Source: Selenomonadaceae bacterium (lineage in GTDB: Bacteria; Bacillota; Negativicutes; Selenomonadales; Selenomonadaceae). From it: a stretch of 64,000 nt of DNA. The position numbers were made by a program, and so were the translations under genes. The stretch covers positions 1 to 64,000 of the forward strand of contig JAFZIV010000041.1 in NCBI GenBank assembly GCA_017554235.1, written 5' to 3'. Positions within the stretch are counted from its first letter, which is position 1. Each line of letters begins with the position of its first letter. This document shows, piece after piece, positions 44,367 to 53,972 of this stretch. The notes beneath the pieces were generated by a model. The model saw nothing but the letters and a program-made list of their open reading frames with translations, was not told where the DNA came from and ran no database searches.

Positions 44367-45935
44367 ATGATAATTACAACTTTGTATGGAGGATTAGGCA
44401 ACCAACTTTTTCAGTACGCAGCAGGACGTTATCTCGCTTGGAAACATAAAACTAAATTAAAATTGGATTTGACGCAATGCAATCTTAATACAAATTCTCA
44501 TCACGCTTTTTATAATCTTGGAGCATTTAATATTCAAGAAAATTTTGCGACAGAATCTGAAATTGGAAATTTACCAGTTGTCAATAATAAAAATCCTTGG
44601 ATATTTGAGCCACATATTTTGAATTTGTCGAATAATATCTGTTTGAAGGGTTTCTGGCAGAGTGAAAAATATTTTGTAGGTATTGAGGATATTTTGCGGA
44701 AGGAATTTACGCTGAAAAATCCATTGGGAAAAAATTCTGCCGCGTGGAAGGAAGAAATTCTTGCGTCAAAATGTTCAGTGTCCGTACATATTCGACACGG
44801 AGATTTTATAACCTATTATGCCAGAAATACTATCGGTTTACTGCCTCTTCATCATTACGACGTCTGCATTAAACAGTTGCAAGAAAAATATTCTGACCTT
44901 ACGGTATATGTTTTTTCTGACGACTTGCAATGGTGTAAAGAAAATTTTAAAGTGGACGCACCGACAAAATTTGTTGAAGGCTGCGAACATGATTTTGAAG
45001 AATTATATCTGATGAGTCTTTGTCATCACAATATCCTTTCCAGAGGAACTTTTTCATGGTGGAGTGCATGGCTTAATAAGAATCCTGATAAAAAAATTTT
45101 TGCGCCTTATCCTTGGCAGTTATGTATCAATTATGAGAGTGACATAATTCCTGACAGTTGGATAAAAATTCCTGCGGATTATTCTTCGTGGATGCCGCCA
45201 ATGCTTTCGATAATTGTTTATATTGAGAATGATTTGCCTACAATCAATTTGCTTTTACAAAGTGTTTTAATGCAAAATTTTAGAGACTACGAAATAATTT
45301 TAGTAGATGCATCAGTGGACTACAGTAGAAAATTTTGTCATCAAGCGGCATTAGATGAACGTGTAACGACTTTAAAAGTAGATTCGTCTACCAATAAATT
45401 TACTGCATGGAATAAAGGTTTAGACGTAGCACGTGGAGATTATGTTACGTTCATGACAGCTAAAAATTTCTTGTTCCCTTATAGTGTTGCAATTTTTTCC
45501 GGAATTTGCGAACAAATTTTCAAACAATATTCCAACACTCGTGAAAATTATATTACCTATAAAAATTATGATTACTATCTTCCCAACATTGTTTGTGCTA
45601 CTCAAATGATTGAAGAGGACGAACGCGGCGAAATTAATGTAAATGGTATACCAAATAAAAAATTTTCTCCTAAGATAGATCCTGCTTTTCAAAATTTGAA
45701 TGGTATTACTGAAGTCGAAATTCCCAATCAACAAAAGCTTTTAGCTATAGGATCAAATGGAATTAATGGATTAGTGGGTACGAAGTTTTTCAAACACAAA
45801 TTCTTAAACGAAAATAAAATTCGCTTTAATGAAAATGAAGGCGTAGACGCTGAATTAAAATTTATCGTAGATGCTTTTATGTCGACAGAAAAAATTACTT
45901 TCGCGTCAGCTCTCTTTTATGGGCGGCTTAAATAA
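44367..45935 (+). CDS. Fused alpha-1,2-fucosyltransferase (GT11) and GT2-like glycosyltransferase
   Basis: 522 residues. Residues 1-270 are GT11: GGLGNQLFQYAAGRYLA, ICLKGFWQSEKYF and the GDP-fucose motif HIRHGDF, then FSDDLQWC and SWWSAWL. Residues about 285-522 begin as a GT2 domain (LSIIVYIENDLPTINLLLQS, YEIILVDASVDYS, VARGDYVTFMTA) but the usual DxD and later motifs look changed. The order fcl-manC-this gene suggests it uses locally made GDP-fucose to decorate a surface glycan. ATG 44367, six bases after manC. Confidence 0.88.
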   Translation: MIITTLYGGLGNQLFQYAAGRYLAWKHKTKLKLDLTQCNLNTNSHHAFYNLGAFNIQENFATESEIGNLPVVNNKNPWIFEPHILNLSNNICLKGFWQSEKYFVGIEDILRKEFTLKNPLGKNSAAWKEEILASKCSVSVHIRHGDFITYYARNTIGLLPLHHYDVCIKQLQEKYSDLTVYVFSDDLQWCKENFKVDAPTKFVEGCEHDFEELYLMSLCHHNILSRGTFSWWSAWLNKNPDKKIFAPYPWQLCINYESDIIPDSWIKIPADYSSWMPPMLSIIVYIENDLPTINLLLQSVLMQNFRDYEIILVDASVDYSRKFCHQAALDERVTTLKVDSSTNKFTAWNKGLDVARGDYVTFMTAKNFLFPYSVAIFSGICEQIFKQYSNTRENYITYKNYDYYLPNIVCATQMIEEDERGEINVNGIPNKKFSPKIDPAFQNLNGITEVEIPNQQKLLAIGSNGINGLVGTKFFKHKFLNENKIRFNENEGVDAELKFIVDAFMSTEKITFASALFYGRLK

Positions 45936-45951
45936 TTTGAGGTAAATTTTT

Positions 45952-46920
45952 ATGCGAGTTGGAATAATCGGTTGCGGACGTTGGGGAAGTTTTCACGCGT
46001 GGTACGCAAGCCGTATTGGTCATGATGTCATGTTATACGGTCGCGCAAGTTCGGCGAATATGCAACGCCTTGAAGTTACACGCGGCAATGAATATCTTAA
46101 ACTTCCCGACAATGTTCGATTGACTAAAAATCTTGAAGACATTTTAAATTTTTCTGAAGTCATAATAATTTCCGTCGGCTCACAAAATCTGCGCGGATTA
46201 GTTAAGGAAATTAAATTTAAAACGAATAATATATTGGACGGAAAAATTTTTGTGTTATGCATGAAAGGTTTGGAACGCGGCACAGGAAAAAGATTGACGG
46301 AAGTTTTTGTAGAGGAAAATAAATCTGCGCGGGAAAAAATTGCCGTATGGGTAGGACCGGGACATGTGCAGGATTTTTTAAGAGAAATTCCGAATTGTAT
46401 GGTAATGAGTTCGACTAATGAAAATTTGACGCGACAGCTTGTAGAAATTTTTAAAAGCCCGTTGATTCGTTTTTACTACGGAAAAGATTTGCTCGGCACG
46501 GAAATTGGCGCGGCGGCAAAAAATGTTATCGGTATAGCGGCAGGAATGTTGGACGGCTTAAATTATTCCAGCTTGAAAGGCGCGTTAATGGCGCGTGGGA
46601 CGGCGGAACTTTCACGGCTTGTAGGTGCATTGGGCGGCGATAAAATGACGGTTTACGGGCTTAGTCACTTGGGAGATTACGAGGCTACATTATTTTCCGC
46701 ACACAGTCACAACAGAAAATTCGGTGAAGATTTTGTACAGCACAAAACTTTTGATAAACTTGCTGAAGGCGTTGAAACGGTTGCCGCGTTGATTCAACTT
46801 GCAAAGTCAGTTAATGTCGAGTTGCCTATAAGCGAATCGGTTTACAAAATTTTATACGAAAATGCGAATCCTAAAGAGGAGTTGACAAAATTATTTTTAC
46901 GTTCAACTAAGGAAGAATAA
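45952..46920 (+). CDS. gpsA: Glycerol-3-phosphate dehydrogenase [NAD(P)+]
   Basis: 322 residues. Rossmann motif IGCGRWGSFHAWYA, then VGPGHVQDFLREIP, the catalytic Lys in TEIGAAAKNVIGIAAGMLDGL and LSGHLGD-like GLSHLGDYEAT. It makes sn-glycerol 3-phosphate for phospholipids. ATG 45952 with TTGAGG upstream. It closes the fucose operon; a link in function is not evident. Confidence 0.9.
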   Translation: MRVGIIGCGRWGSFHAWYASRIGHDVMLYGRASSANMQRLEVTRGNEYLKLPDNVRLTKNLEDILNFSEVIIISVGSQNLRGLVKEIKFKTNNILDGKIFVLCMKGLERGTGKRLTEVFVEENKSAREKIAVWVGPGHVQDFLREIPNCMVMSSTNENLTRQLVEIFKSPLIRFYYGKDLLGTEIGAAAKNVIGIAAGMLDGLNYSSLKGALMARGTAELSRLVGALGGDKMTVYGLSHLGDYEATLFSAHSHNRKFGEDFVQHKTFDKLAEGVETVAALIQLAKSVNVELPISESVYKILYENANPKEELTKLFLRSTKEE

Positions 46921-46948
46921 TTTTTAATTAAAGAGGGGTGGCGTTAAG

Positions 46949-47470
46949 ATGAAGATTGGCGACAGAGTAGTTTACCCAATGCACGGCGCGGGGGAGATAA
47001 CCGACATTGAGGAAAAAGAGGTCGGCGGAGTGACACAGTCGTATTACGTCCTGCGTTTGCCAATGGGGAGTCTTAAACTTATGCTGCCCGTTGACAAAAT
47101 TGACGAAATAGGTTTGCGCGACGTTATTGACAAATCTAAACTGGAAGCATTGACGGAAATTCTCGGCGATAAATCCGAAACTACACAGGGAAGTTGGAAT
47201 AAACGTTTCCATGCGACTTTGGACAGACTGAAGTCCGACGACATTTTAGAAATTGCGGCGGTTGCAAGAAATTTAACTCGCCAACATTGGAAGAAAAAAA
47301 TTGCCAGCGGCGAACGACGATTAATGGAACTTTCACGACAAATTTTAATCAGCGAATTGGTTTACGTTCTTGATAAAAATGCGGAGGAAGTCACTGAATG
47401 GGTTGACAAAATCATTGCTAAAGGCGAAAATATTTCCGAAATGTCAAGCGAAAATTCGGAATCAGAATAA
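46949..47470 (+). CDS. carD: CarD/CdnL-type transcription regulator
   Basis: 173 residues. The N-terminal RNA-polymerase interaction domain has IGDRVVYPMHGAGEITDIEEKE and YVLRLPMGSLKLMLPV, and a helical C-terminal domain follows (SWNKRFHATLDRLKSDDILEIAAVARNL). CarD-like proteins bind the RNAP beta subunit and stabilise open complexes at rRNA and other promoters. ATG 46949 with AGAGGGGTGG upstream. A strong hairpin lies between it and sucC. Confidence 0.9.
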   Translation: MKIGDRVVYPMHGAGEITDIEEKEVGGVTQSYYVLRLPMGSLKLMLPVDKIDEIGLRDVIDKSKLEALTEILGDKSETTQGSWNKRFHATLDRLKSDDILEIAAVARNLTRQHWKKKIASGERRLMELSRQILISELVYVLDKNAEEVTEWVDKIIAKGENISEMSSENSESE

Positions 47471-47479
47471 TTTTTGATT

Positions 47480-47537
47480 GGAGGTGTTAGCAAGTTGCAC
47501 CGTTAGAAATTTTAACGGTTAAACTTGCAATTTTTTT
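47480..47537 (+). promoter_or_regulatory. SD - hairpin - start codon arrangement upstream of sucC
   Basis: GGAGGTG (47480-47486) is followed after three bases by a long hairpin: GCAAGTT (47490-47496) pairs with AACTTGC (47522-47528) and CCGTTA (47500-47505) with TAACGG (47513-47518). Then come AA, seven T residues and the sucC ATG. No other SD precedes the ATG. The hairpin may bring the SD close to the start codon, or it may be a terminator/attenuator for carD. A four-codon frame TTG CAC CGT TAG starts after the SD. Confidence 0.7.
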
Positions 47538-48782
47538 ATGAACATTCACGAGTACCAGAGTAAGGAAATTTTGAAAAGCTATGGCGTTGCAGTGCCGAAA
47601 GGTAAAGCGGCGTTTAGTGCCGATGAAGCGGTTGAGGTTGCTAAATCGCTTGAAAGTCCCGTCGTAGTTGTCAAGGCACAAATTCACGCTGGCGGACGCG
47701 GCAAGGCTGGCGGTGTTAAGCTTGCGACAAATCTTGACGAAGTTAAAACTTATGCGGAAGAACTTCTCGGCAAAACTTTAGTCACTCACCAAACAGGTCC
47801 TGAAGGTAAAACGGTTAATCGTCTGCTGATTGAGGAAGCCTCCAACATTGCCAAAGAATATTATCTTAGCTTTGTTATCGACAGACAGACCGCGCAGATT
47901 GTTATGATGGCAAGTTCGGAAGGCGGCGTAGAAATTGAAAAGGTTGCCGAAAAAACTCCCGAAAAAATTTTTAAAGAATACATTGACCCTGTAGTTGGGC
48001 TTGCACCTTTCCAAGCTATGCGTATGGCTTACGCGCTTGAGTTCCCGCCTGCCGCGATTCGTAAGGCTGCAACTTTTATGCGCCAACTTTACAACGTATT
48101 CATCGGCAAAGATTGTTCGCAGGTTGAAATTAATCCGCTTGTCTTGACGAAGGAATATGACGTTATAGCCCTCGACGCTAAATTGAATTTTGATGACAGT
48201 GCGCTTTTCCGTCACCCTGAACTTGCCACGTTGCGCGATGAGACGGAGGAAGATGCTAAGGAGTTGCGTGCGTCAAAATCCGGCTTGAATTACGTCAATT
48301 TGGGCGGCGACGTTGCTTGCATGGTAAACGGTGCCGGGCTTGCAATGGCTACTGTTGACATTATAAAATTTTACGGCGGTTCTCCTGCGAATTTCCTTGA
48401 CGTTGGCGGAAGTTCTACGCCTGAAACGATTGCTGAAGCGATGCAAATTATGTTGGACGGCGGACAGGCTAAGGGAATTTTTATTAACATTTTCGGCGGT
48501 ATCGTGAAGTGCGACGATATTGCGAAAGGGATTATTGACGCGGCGCAAATTATTTCTGGCGGTGCTAAAAGTGGAATGGCTAAAGTTCTTTTTGCCGCTG
48601 CGAAAGTTGTTTCGGGTAAAGCTGATAAATTCCCCGTACCTGTCGTAGTTCGTCTTGAAGGCACTAACGTTGAACTTGGGCGGCAGATGTTGAAGGACGC
48701 GGCTATAGAAAATGTTATGGTTGCCGAGACTATGGAGGGCGGCGCAGAAAAAATTGTTCAGTTAGTGAAAAGTAATCAGTGA
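47538..48782 (+). CDS. sucC: Succinyl-CoA (or ADP-forming acyl-CoA) synthetase beta subunit
   Basis: 414 residues, slightly longer than typical SucC (about 388). ATP-grasp domain: [43 protein letters not shown]-terminal CoA ligase part: [41 protein letters not shown]. With sucD it makes ATP or GTP from succinyl-CoA, or runs in reverse to feed a propionate pathway. The ATG at 47538 is the expected family start but has only a hairpin-separated SD (see 47480). A heptanucleotide repeat separates it from sucD. Confidence 0.93.
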   Translation: MNIHEYQSKEILKSYGVAVPKGKAAFSADEAVEVAKSLESPVVVVKAQIHAGGRGKAGGVKLATNLDEVKTYAEELLGKTLVTHQTGPEGKTVNRLLIEEASNIAKEYYLSFVIDRQTAQIVMMASSEGGVEIEKVAEKTPEKIFKEYIDPVVGLAPFQAMRMAYALEFPPAAIRKAATFMRQLYNVFIGKDCSQVEINPLVLTKEYDVIALDAKLNFDDSALFRHPELATLRDETEEDAKELRASKSGLNYVNLGGDVACMVNGAGLAMATVDIIKFYGGSPANFLDVGGSSTPETIAEAMQIMLDGGQAKGIFINIFGGIVKCDDIAKGIIDAAQIISGGAKSGMAKVLFAAAKVVSGKADKFPVPVVVRLEGTNVELGRQMLKDAAIENVMVAETMEGGAEKIVQLVKSNQ

Positions 48783-48846
48783 TCAGTGTTCAGTGATAAG
48801 TAAAATTTCTGACCACTGATCACTGACCACTAACCACTAACAACTA
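48778..48846. repeat. Heptanucleotide intergenic repeat, copy 3
   Basis: GTGATCAGTGTTCAGTGATAAG on one side and TGACCACTGATCAC, TGACCAC, TAACCAC on the other, again about 7 bp periodic and self-complementary. It interrupts the sucC-sucD operon without an evident terminator T-run. Confidence 0.75.
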
Positions 48847-48859
48847 AAGGAGAATTTTT

Positions 48860-49765
48860 ATGGGAATTTTAGTTAATAAAGATACAAAAGTTATCGTGCA
48901 GGGAATAACCGGCAAGGCGGCAACTTTTCACACAAAACAAATGCTCGACTACGGTACAAAAATTGTCGGCGGCGTAACACCCGGTAAAGCTGGTCAAGAA
49001 GTTGAAGGCGTTCCCGTTTTTAATACGGTTGCGGACGCGGTAAAGGCTACGGGCGCAACGGCATCTGTCGTCTACGTACCTGCGAAATTTGCGGCAGATT
49101 CTATCCTTGAAGCAGTTGACGCGGATTTGGATTTGGTAGTTTGCATTACTGAACATATTCCCGTTTTAGATATGGTAAAAGTTCGCCGCTTTATGGAAGG
49201 TAAGAAAACTAAATTGATTGGTCCGAATTGTCCCGGCATTTTGACGGCTGATGAATGCAAGCTTGGAATTATTCCCGGTTATATCCATCGCAAAGGACAT
49301 GTCGGCGTAATTTCGCGGTCGGGAACTTTGACTTACGAGGCAACTTTCCAACTTACAGCGGCAGGTATCGGACAGACGACAGCTATTGGTATTGGCGGCG
49401 ATCCTGTCAAGGGAATTGATTTTATTGACGCGCTTAAACTTTTCAAAGAAGATGACGATACAAAAGCGGTATTGATGATTGGCGAAATTGGCGGCAGTGC
49501 TGAAGAGGACGCCGCGCAGTGGATTGCTGAAAATATGACGGAAAAACCTGTTGCGGCATTTATCGCCGGTCGTCAAGCTCCAAAGGGTAAACGTATGGGA
49601 CACGCAGGCGCGATAATTTCAGGCGGTAAAGGTACGGCAGCTGATAAAATTGCGGCACTTAATGCGGTCGGGATTGATGTTGCAGATACGGTTGCACACA
49701 TTGGCGAAACAGTTGTAAATACTTTGAAACGCGCAGATATTTACGAAATTTGTCACACTTGCTAG
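48860..49765 (+). CDS. sucD: Succinyl-CoA synthetase alpha subunit
   Basis: 301 residues. CoA-binding motif [16 protein letters not shown], then [18 protein letters not shown], and the phospho-His motif [14 protein letters not shown] with the active His. It pairs with sucC upstream. ATG 48860 with AAAGGAG upstream. Confidence 0.96.
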   Translation: MGILVNKDTKVIVQGITGKAATFHTKQMLDYGTKIVGGVTPGKAGQEVEGVPVFNTVADAVKATGATASVVYVPAKFAADSILEAVDADLDLVVCITEHIPVLDMVKVRRFMEGKKTKLIGPNCPGILTADECKLGIIPGYIHRKGHVGVISRSGTLTYEATFQLTAAGIGQTTAIGIGGDPVKGIDFIDALKLFKEDDDTKAVLMIGEIGGSAEEDAAQWIAENMTEKPVAAFIAGRQAPKGKRMGHAGAIISGGKGTAADKIAALNAVGIDVADTVAHIGETVVNTLKRADIYEICHTC

Positions 49766-49777
49766 GGCGTGATATAA

Positions 49778-50410
49778 ATGATTGCGATAATTGATTATGG
49801 CGTTGGCAATTTGTACAGCGTCGAAAAGGCAGTTGAGGCTGTCGGCGGAGACGTGACCGTTACAAGTGACGCTGAAGATTTAGAATTTGCGGAAAAGCTG
49901 ATTTTGCCGGGCGTCGGTGCATTCGGTGACTGCATGAAAAATCTTGAGGATACGGGATTAATTCCTACGATTCTTGAGCAGATTAAAAATAAAAAGCCGC
50001 TATTCGGAATTTGCGTCGGACTGCAGATTTTATTTGAGAACAGTGAAGAATCGCCTGACGTTAAAGGCTTGGGAATTTTTAAAGGCAAAGTTAAGAAAAT
50101 CTGCGCGGAAGGCTTAAAAATTCCGCATATGGGTTGGAATTACGTTAAAGTTGGAAGTAAAAATTTTACGAAGTTTGGCGCATCAAAATTTATGGCGGGA
50201 CTTCATGCGACACCGTATTTTTACTTTGTGCACAGCTATCAAGCAATACCTGACGACAAAAATTTAATTGCGGCAAAAACTTTTTACGGTGAAAGTATAA
50301 CGGCGGCAGTTGAATACGAAAATATTTTTGCAACGCAATTTCATCCCGAAAAATCGGGCGACGTTGGATTGAAAATCTTAAAAAATTTTGTAGATTATTC
50401 TGCAAGCTAA
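49778..50410 (+). CDS. hisH: Imidazole glycerol phosphate synthase, glutaminase subunit
   Basis: 210 residues, class I glutamine amidotransferase. Catalytic Cys in FGICVGLQ, His-Glu pair in TQFHPEKSG, and the oxyanion loop LPGVGAFGDCM. It delivers ammonia to HisF in histidine synthesis; hisF itself is not in the window. ATG 49778, 12 bases after sucD; hisA follows at once. Confidence 0.95.
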   Translation: MIAIIDYGVGNLYSVEKAVEAVGGDVTVTSDAEDLEFAEKLILPGVGAFGDCMKNLEDTGLIPTILEQIKNKKPLFGICVGLQILFENSEESPDVKGLGIFKGKVKKICAEGLKIPHMGWNYVKVGSKNFTKFGASKFMAGLHATPYFYFVHSYQAIPDDKNLIAAKTFYGESITAAVEYENIFATQFHPEKSGDVGLKILKNFVDYSAS

Positions 50411-50426
50411 AACGGAGGTGTTAAAT

Positions 50427-51152
50427 TTGATAATTTTACCTGCAATAGATATTCTCGGCGGAAAATGTGTCCGCTTGACGCAAGGCGATTACGATAAAAA
50501 ATTTACTTATTCGATGTATCCCGAAGATACAGCGGTTGAACTTCAAGACGCCGGCGCACACTTTTTGCACGTAGTGGATTTGGACGGCGCGAAAATCGGT
50601 CACCCTATGAATATCTTCACGATTAGAAAAATTTTGGAGAATGTAACGATACCTATTGAAGTCGGCGGCGGTATTCGTTCAATGGAAGAAATTGATTTAA
50701 TGTTGGATTTAGGCGTTGAACGTGTAATGATTGGGACGGCGGCTGTTGAAAATCCTAAGTTTGTACGCGAGGCGGCGGCTCAATTTGGCGAAAAAATTGC
50801 CGTATCGATTGATGCTCGTGACGGCGTTGTTGCGGTAAACGGTTGGGGAGATTCAGGCGAAATTGCCGCAGAGGAACTTGCCGCGCGAATTGGTGATTGC
50901 GGAATTACGACGATAACTTACACTGACATTGCGCGGGACGGTATGCTGACGGGCGTCAACGTTGAAATGGTCGCGAAGATTGCTGAAAAATCGGGCTTAT
51001 CGGTTATCGCGTCGGGCGGCGTAAATTCTTTGGACAATATCCGCCAACTCAAGGAGAAAGAACATTTAGGAGTTATCGGCGCGATTATCGGCAAGGCAAT
51101 TTATGAAGGCGTCGTAGATTTGCAGGAAGCCTTAAAAGTGGCAAGTGAATAA
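50427..51152 (+). CDS. hisA: Phosphoribosylformimino-AICAR ribotide isomerase
   Basis: 241 residues, TIM barrel. ILPAIDILGGKCVRLTQGDY, VGGGIRSMEEI, SIDARDGVVAVNGW (catalytic Asp) and ASGGVNSLDNI. The N-terminal Asp and sequence after GGK fit HisA rather than HisF. TTG 50427 follows ACGGAGGTG; an in-frame GTG at 50418 lies within the SD. It ends the two-gene his segment. Confidence 0.93.
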   Translation: MIILPAIDILGGKCVRLTQGDYDKKFTYSMYPEDTAVELQDAGAHFLHVVDLDGAKIGHPMNIFTIRKILENVTIPIEVGGGIRSMEEIDLMLDLGVERVMIGTAAVENPKFVREAAAQFGEKIAVSIDARDGVVAVNGWGDSGEIAAEELAARIGDCGITTITYTDIARDGMLTGVNVEMVAKIAEKSGLSVIASGGVNSLDNIRQLKEKEHLGVIGAIIGKAIYEGVVDLQEALKVASE

Positions 51153-51176
51153 ATTTTTAAAGCGAGGTGGACTTTC

Positions 51177-51728
51177 GTGAAAAAGTTGTTTAGCATAATG
51201 TTAGCAGGTATACTGATTTTATACGCGCAGGTTACATTGGCGGCTACGCGGACAGTCTACCTTAACTATCAAGCGTATGTACAAGGTGTCGGCTGGCAAA
51301 AAGCGGTAGGTAACGGGAAAGTTGTTGGAACTGTCGGGCAAGGTAAACGTATGGAAGCGTTGCTGATAAATTTCATGGACGGCACAACGAATATGATTCA
51401 GTATAACGCACACATACAGGATATTGGCTGGCAGGGCTGGAAAAATTCAGGTAGCGTCGCAGGAACGGCAGGAAAAAATAAACGTATGGAAGCCGTAAGA
51501 ATCAGGTTGGTTGGCGAATACGCAAAAGTTTTAGATATTTACTATAGAGCGCACGTACAAAACGGCGGCTGGCTCGGTTGGGCGGCTAATGGTGAACCTG
51601 CCGGAACTGCCGGTGCAAGTCTGCGTATGGAGGCTTTACAAATTCAAGTTGTCCCCAAAGGCACTAAAGTAGATCGCGGCGGACAAGCTTATTTTGAAAA
51701 GAAAGGCTCATCCGTACCGACGATTTAA
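51177..51728 (+). CDS. Secreted protein with three ChW repeats
   Basis: 183 residues. Signal peptide to about residue 22 (VTLAA), then three clostridial hydrophobic-W repeats, each with a xHxQxxGW core, a G-rich turn and a KRMEA/LRMEA end: VQGVGWQKAVGNG...GQGKRMEALL, IQDIGWQGWKNSG...KNKRMEAVRI, VQNGGWLGWAANG...ASLRMEALQI. ChW proteins are cell-surface or extracellular; ligand unknown. GTG 51177 with GCGAGGTGG upstream. Confidence 0.9.
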   Translation: MKKLFSIMLAGILILYAQVTLAATRTVYLNYQAYVQGVGWQKAVGNGKVVGTVGQGKRMEALLINFMDGTTNMIQYNAHIQDIGWQGWKNSGSVAGTAGKNKRMEAVRIRLVGEYAKVLDIYYRAHVQNGGWLGWAANGEPAGTAGASLRMEALQIQVVPKGTKVDRGGQAYFEKKGSSVPTI

Positions 51729-51733
51729 AAAAT

Positions 51734-52369
51734 TTAATTCCGCGAATCATTTATCAAGTACAAAATTGCATTTAAGGCGGCAACAGCAATGGAACTTCCT
51801 CCCTTCGTACCTTCTACGGTTATGAAGGGAATTTTTTTTTGCTTGGCAAGTTCCGCTTTAGAATCAGCCGCGCCGACAAATCCCACAGGTACGCCGATAA
51901 TCGCGGCAGGTAAAATATTTTCTTCACGCACAAGCCGCAAAACTTCAAATAAAGCCGTTGGAGCATTTCCTACAGCAATAATCGCACCGTCCAAATTTTT
52001 TCCGAAAATACGCATTGCCGCCATTGAACGCGTAATATTTTCACGTGTAGCAAGTTCCCGCGTGTCGTCATCAGCAACTTTGCAGAAAACTTCACCGCCA
52101 AATTTTTTCAAGGCACGCTTATTAATTCCCGTCCGCACCATTTCCACATCAGTAAAAATATTTGCGCCGCGCAGAATCGCAGACTTAGCCGACTCAATAA
52201 AATTTTTGTGAATCTTAATCAACGGCGCGTAGTCAACATCTCCAGCCGCGTGAATGATTCGAGAATAAATTTTTGTTTCCTCAAAACTTAAATTCAAGTC
52301 TTTAATGTACGGCGCAATAATTTCCATACTGCGATTTTCAATCTGCGCGGGATTTTTCATAAATTCCAA
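51734..52369 (-). CDS. cbiC: Precorrin-8X / cobalt-precorrin-8 methylmutase
   Basis: 211 residues. RIIHAAGDVDYAPL carries the catalytic His, followed by DVEMVRTGI, VGNAPTALFEVLRL and IGVPVGFVGAADSKAEL, diagnostic of CobH/CbiC. It moves the C11 methyl group in adenosylcobalamin synthesis. The rest of the cobalamin genes are not in the window. TTG 52369 lies seven bases after GGAGGG. It converges on the ChW gene. Confidence 0.94.
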   Translation of the reverse strand: MEFMKNPAQIENRSMEIIAPYIKDLNLSFEETKIYSRIIHAAGDVDYAPLIKIHKNFIESAKSAILRGANIFTDVEMVRTGINKRALKKFGGEVFCKVADDDTRELATRENITRSMAAMRIFGKNLDGAIIAVGNAPTALFEVLRLVREENILPAAIIGVPVGFVGAADSKAELAKQKKIPFITVEGTKGGSSIAVAALNAILYLINDSRN

Positions 52370-52475
52370 AAGTTTTCCCTCCAAAATTTTTAGAAAAGTC
52401 TTTTCAATGTCGAATGAATTAGTTATAATATTTCTAAAGATTATACTACGAAAATTTTAAAGGGGGAAATTTTTT

Positions 52476-53777
52476 ATGGCGTTTAACGAAAAAATTTTTC
52501 AGTCAGTCATCTCTGAATTTGAGGCGACAACCGAAATGCTCCGCGAAATTTCAGCTAACTTCCGTCAAGACCTTCAACTTGGCTTGAAAAATCCTGACAA
52601 TTCTTCGCTCCGCATGTTGAAATCTTACGTCGGACTGCCCAGCGGCAATGAAAAGGGCGAATATCTCGCGTTGGACTTCGGCGGCACCAATGTTCGTGTT
52701 TCGCGTATCAAGCTTAACGGTGGCGGCGAATTTGAAATTATTAAGCGCGTCGGTGAACCTTTAATCGTCGAAGGTCAATACGATTATATCGGTAAAGATT
52801 CGACTGCCGAGCAAATGTTTGACTTCCTTGCAAAATTGATTGACGAAGCCATTGACGGCGACCACGACACTAAATTTTATCTTGGGCATACTTTTTCTTT
52901 CCCGTCGACGCAGGACGATTTAAACAACGCCCGCTTAATCATTTGGACGAAAGAATTTGCGACGCCCGGCGTTGAAGGTGAAGTTGTCAACGATTTGCTT
53001 AACGCCGCTCTGAAACGTCGAGGGATTAACAATGTTGAACCTGTTGCCGTCATCAATGATACGGTTGCAGTTTTACTTTCTGCCGCGTATAAGACTGCAG
53101 GAATTTATATCGGTTCGATTTACGCGACGGGACATAACACCTGCTACCTTGAACCCAGCATTAATGATCCGAAATGTTTTGGAAAAGGCGGAATGATTCT
53201 GAATTTGGAATCGGGCGGCTTTATGAAGTTGACGCCTAACCGTTTTGATAGAAGGTTTGACAGAAAATCCGAAAAGCCCGGCGAACAACGCCATGAAAAA
53301 ATGGTATCAGGACGTTATATGGGCGAATTGCTCGGTATGGCGGTTGCTGAACTTTTAGGCGAAGAAGAAAAAGAATACGGTTTTACGTCAATCGATATGT
53401 CAATGATGATTTTGGACGATACGCCGAATTTGGAAAAGGCAACAAAGATTGTCGAAGAACGTACAGGAAAAGTCTTGGAAGTTGGCGACGTTCAAAAGAT
53501 TAAAGAGTTGGCGTCGGCTATTGTAATTCGTTCTGCGCGAATCGTAACTTGTTCATTCGTAGGTATTATTTGGCAACGTGCGGGCGAAGGAGCTATTGAG
53601 AAACAGCACATAGCGATTGACGGTTCTGTTTATGAGAAAATGCCGCTCGTTAAAGAAAATATCGCTAAGGCTCTTAGTGAATTGCTTGGCGAAGATGCGG
53701 CTAATGTCGATACGATTTTGGATAACGGCGGTAGCGGACTTGGTGCGGCAATCGCGGCGGCTATGGCAGTCAGCTAA
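52476..53777 (+). CDS. Hexokinase of the eukaryote-like family
   Basis: 433 residues. Sequence order matches the hexokinase_1/hexokinase_2 domains of eukaryotes rather than bacterial Glk: phosphate-1 motif LALDFGGTNVRVSRI, sugar-binding GHTFSFPSTQ, catalytic region VINDTVAVLLSAAY, YATGHNTCYLE, NLESGGF, and a late GGSGLGAAIAAAM. It phosphorylates glucose or other hexoses. ATG 52476 after AAGGGGG. Members of this type are known in some Negativicutes, so transfer in the past is possible but not recent by base composition. Confidence 0.88.
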   Translation: MAFNEKIFQSVISEFEATTEMLREISANFRQDLQLGLKNPDNSSLRMLKSYVGLPSGNEKGEYLALDFGGTNVRVSRIKLNGGGEFEIIKRVGEPLIVEGQYDYIGKDSTAEQMFDFLAKLIDEAIDGDHDTKFYLGHTFSFPSTQDDLNNARLIIWTKEFATPGVEGEVVNDLLNAALKRRGINNVEPVAVINDTVAVLLSAAYKTAGIYIGSIYATGHNTCYLEPSINDPKCFGKGGMILNLESGGFMKLTPNRFDRRFDRKSEKPGEQRHEKMVSGRYMGELLGMAVAELLGEEEKEYGFTSIDMSMMILDDTPNLEKATKIVEERTGKVLEVGDVQKIKELASAIVIRSARIVTCSFVGIIWQRAGEGAIEKQHIAIDGSVYEKMPLVKENIAKALSELLGEDAANVDTILDNGGSGLGAAIAAAMAVS

Positions 53778-53829
53778 GGTCAGTTGGTAAATTCCAACTT
53801 GGGAAAGAATTTTTATATTTTTAAATATA

Positions 53830-53856
53830 CTTTTCTCTTTGGCGCAAAGAGAAAAG
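53830..53856. repeat. Perfect 12-bp inverted repeat in the gap after hexokinase
   Basis: CTTTTCTCTTTG and its complement are separated by three bases, then follows AGTAACAAAAGAGAAACAGC and GC-richer sequence to about 53925. Such extragenic blocks recur in many genomes. Nothing in the 288-base gap looks coding. Confidence 0.6.
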
Positions 53857-53972
53857 TAACAAAAGAGAAACAGCCCGCTGAAATCGCATCCGGCGATTTG
53901 CGCGTCCTTGCGCGCCTCTCCTATACCAATGTTGACTTTGACAATAAGCTATAGTTCAAAAAAATTTCTTGG

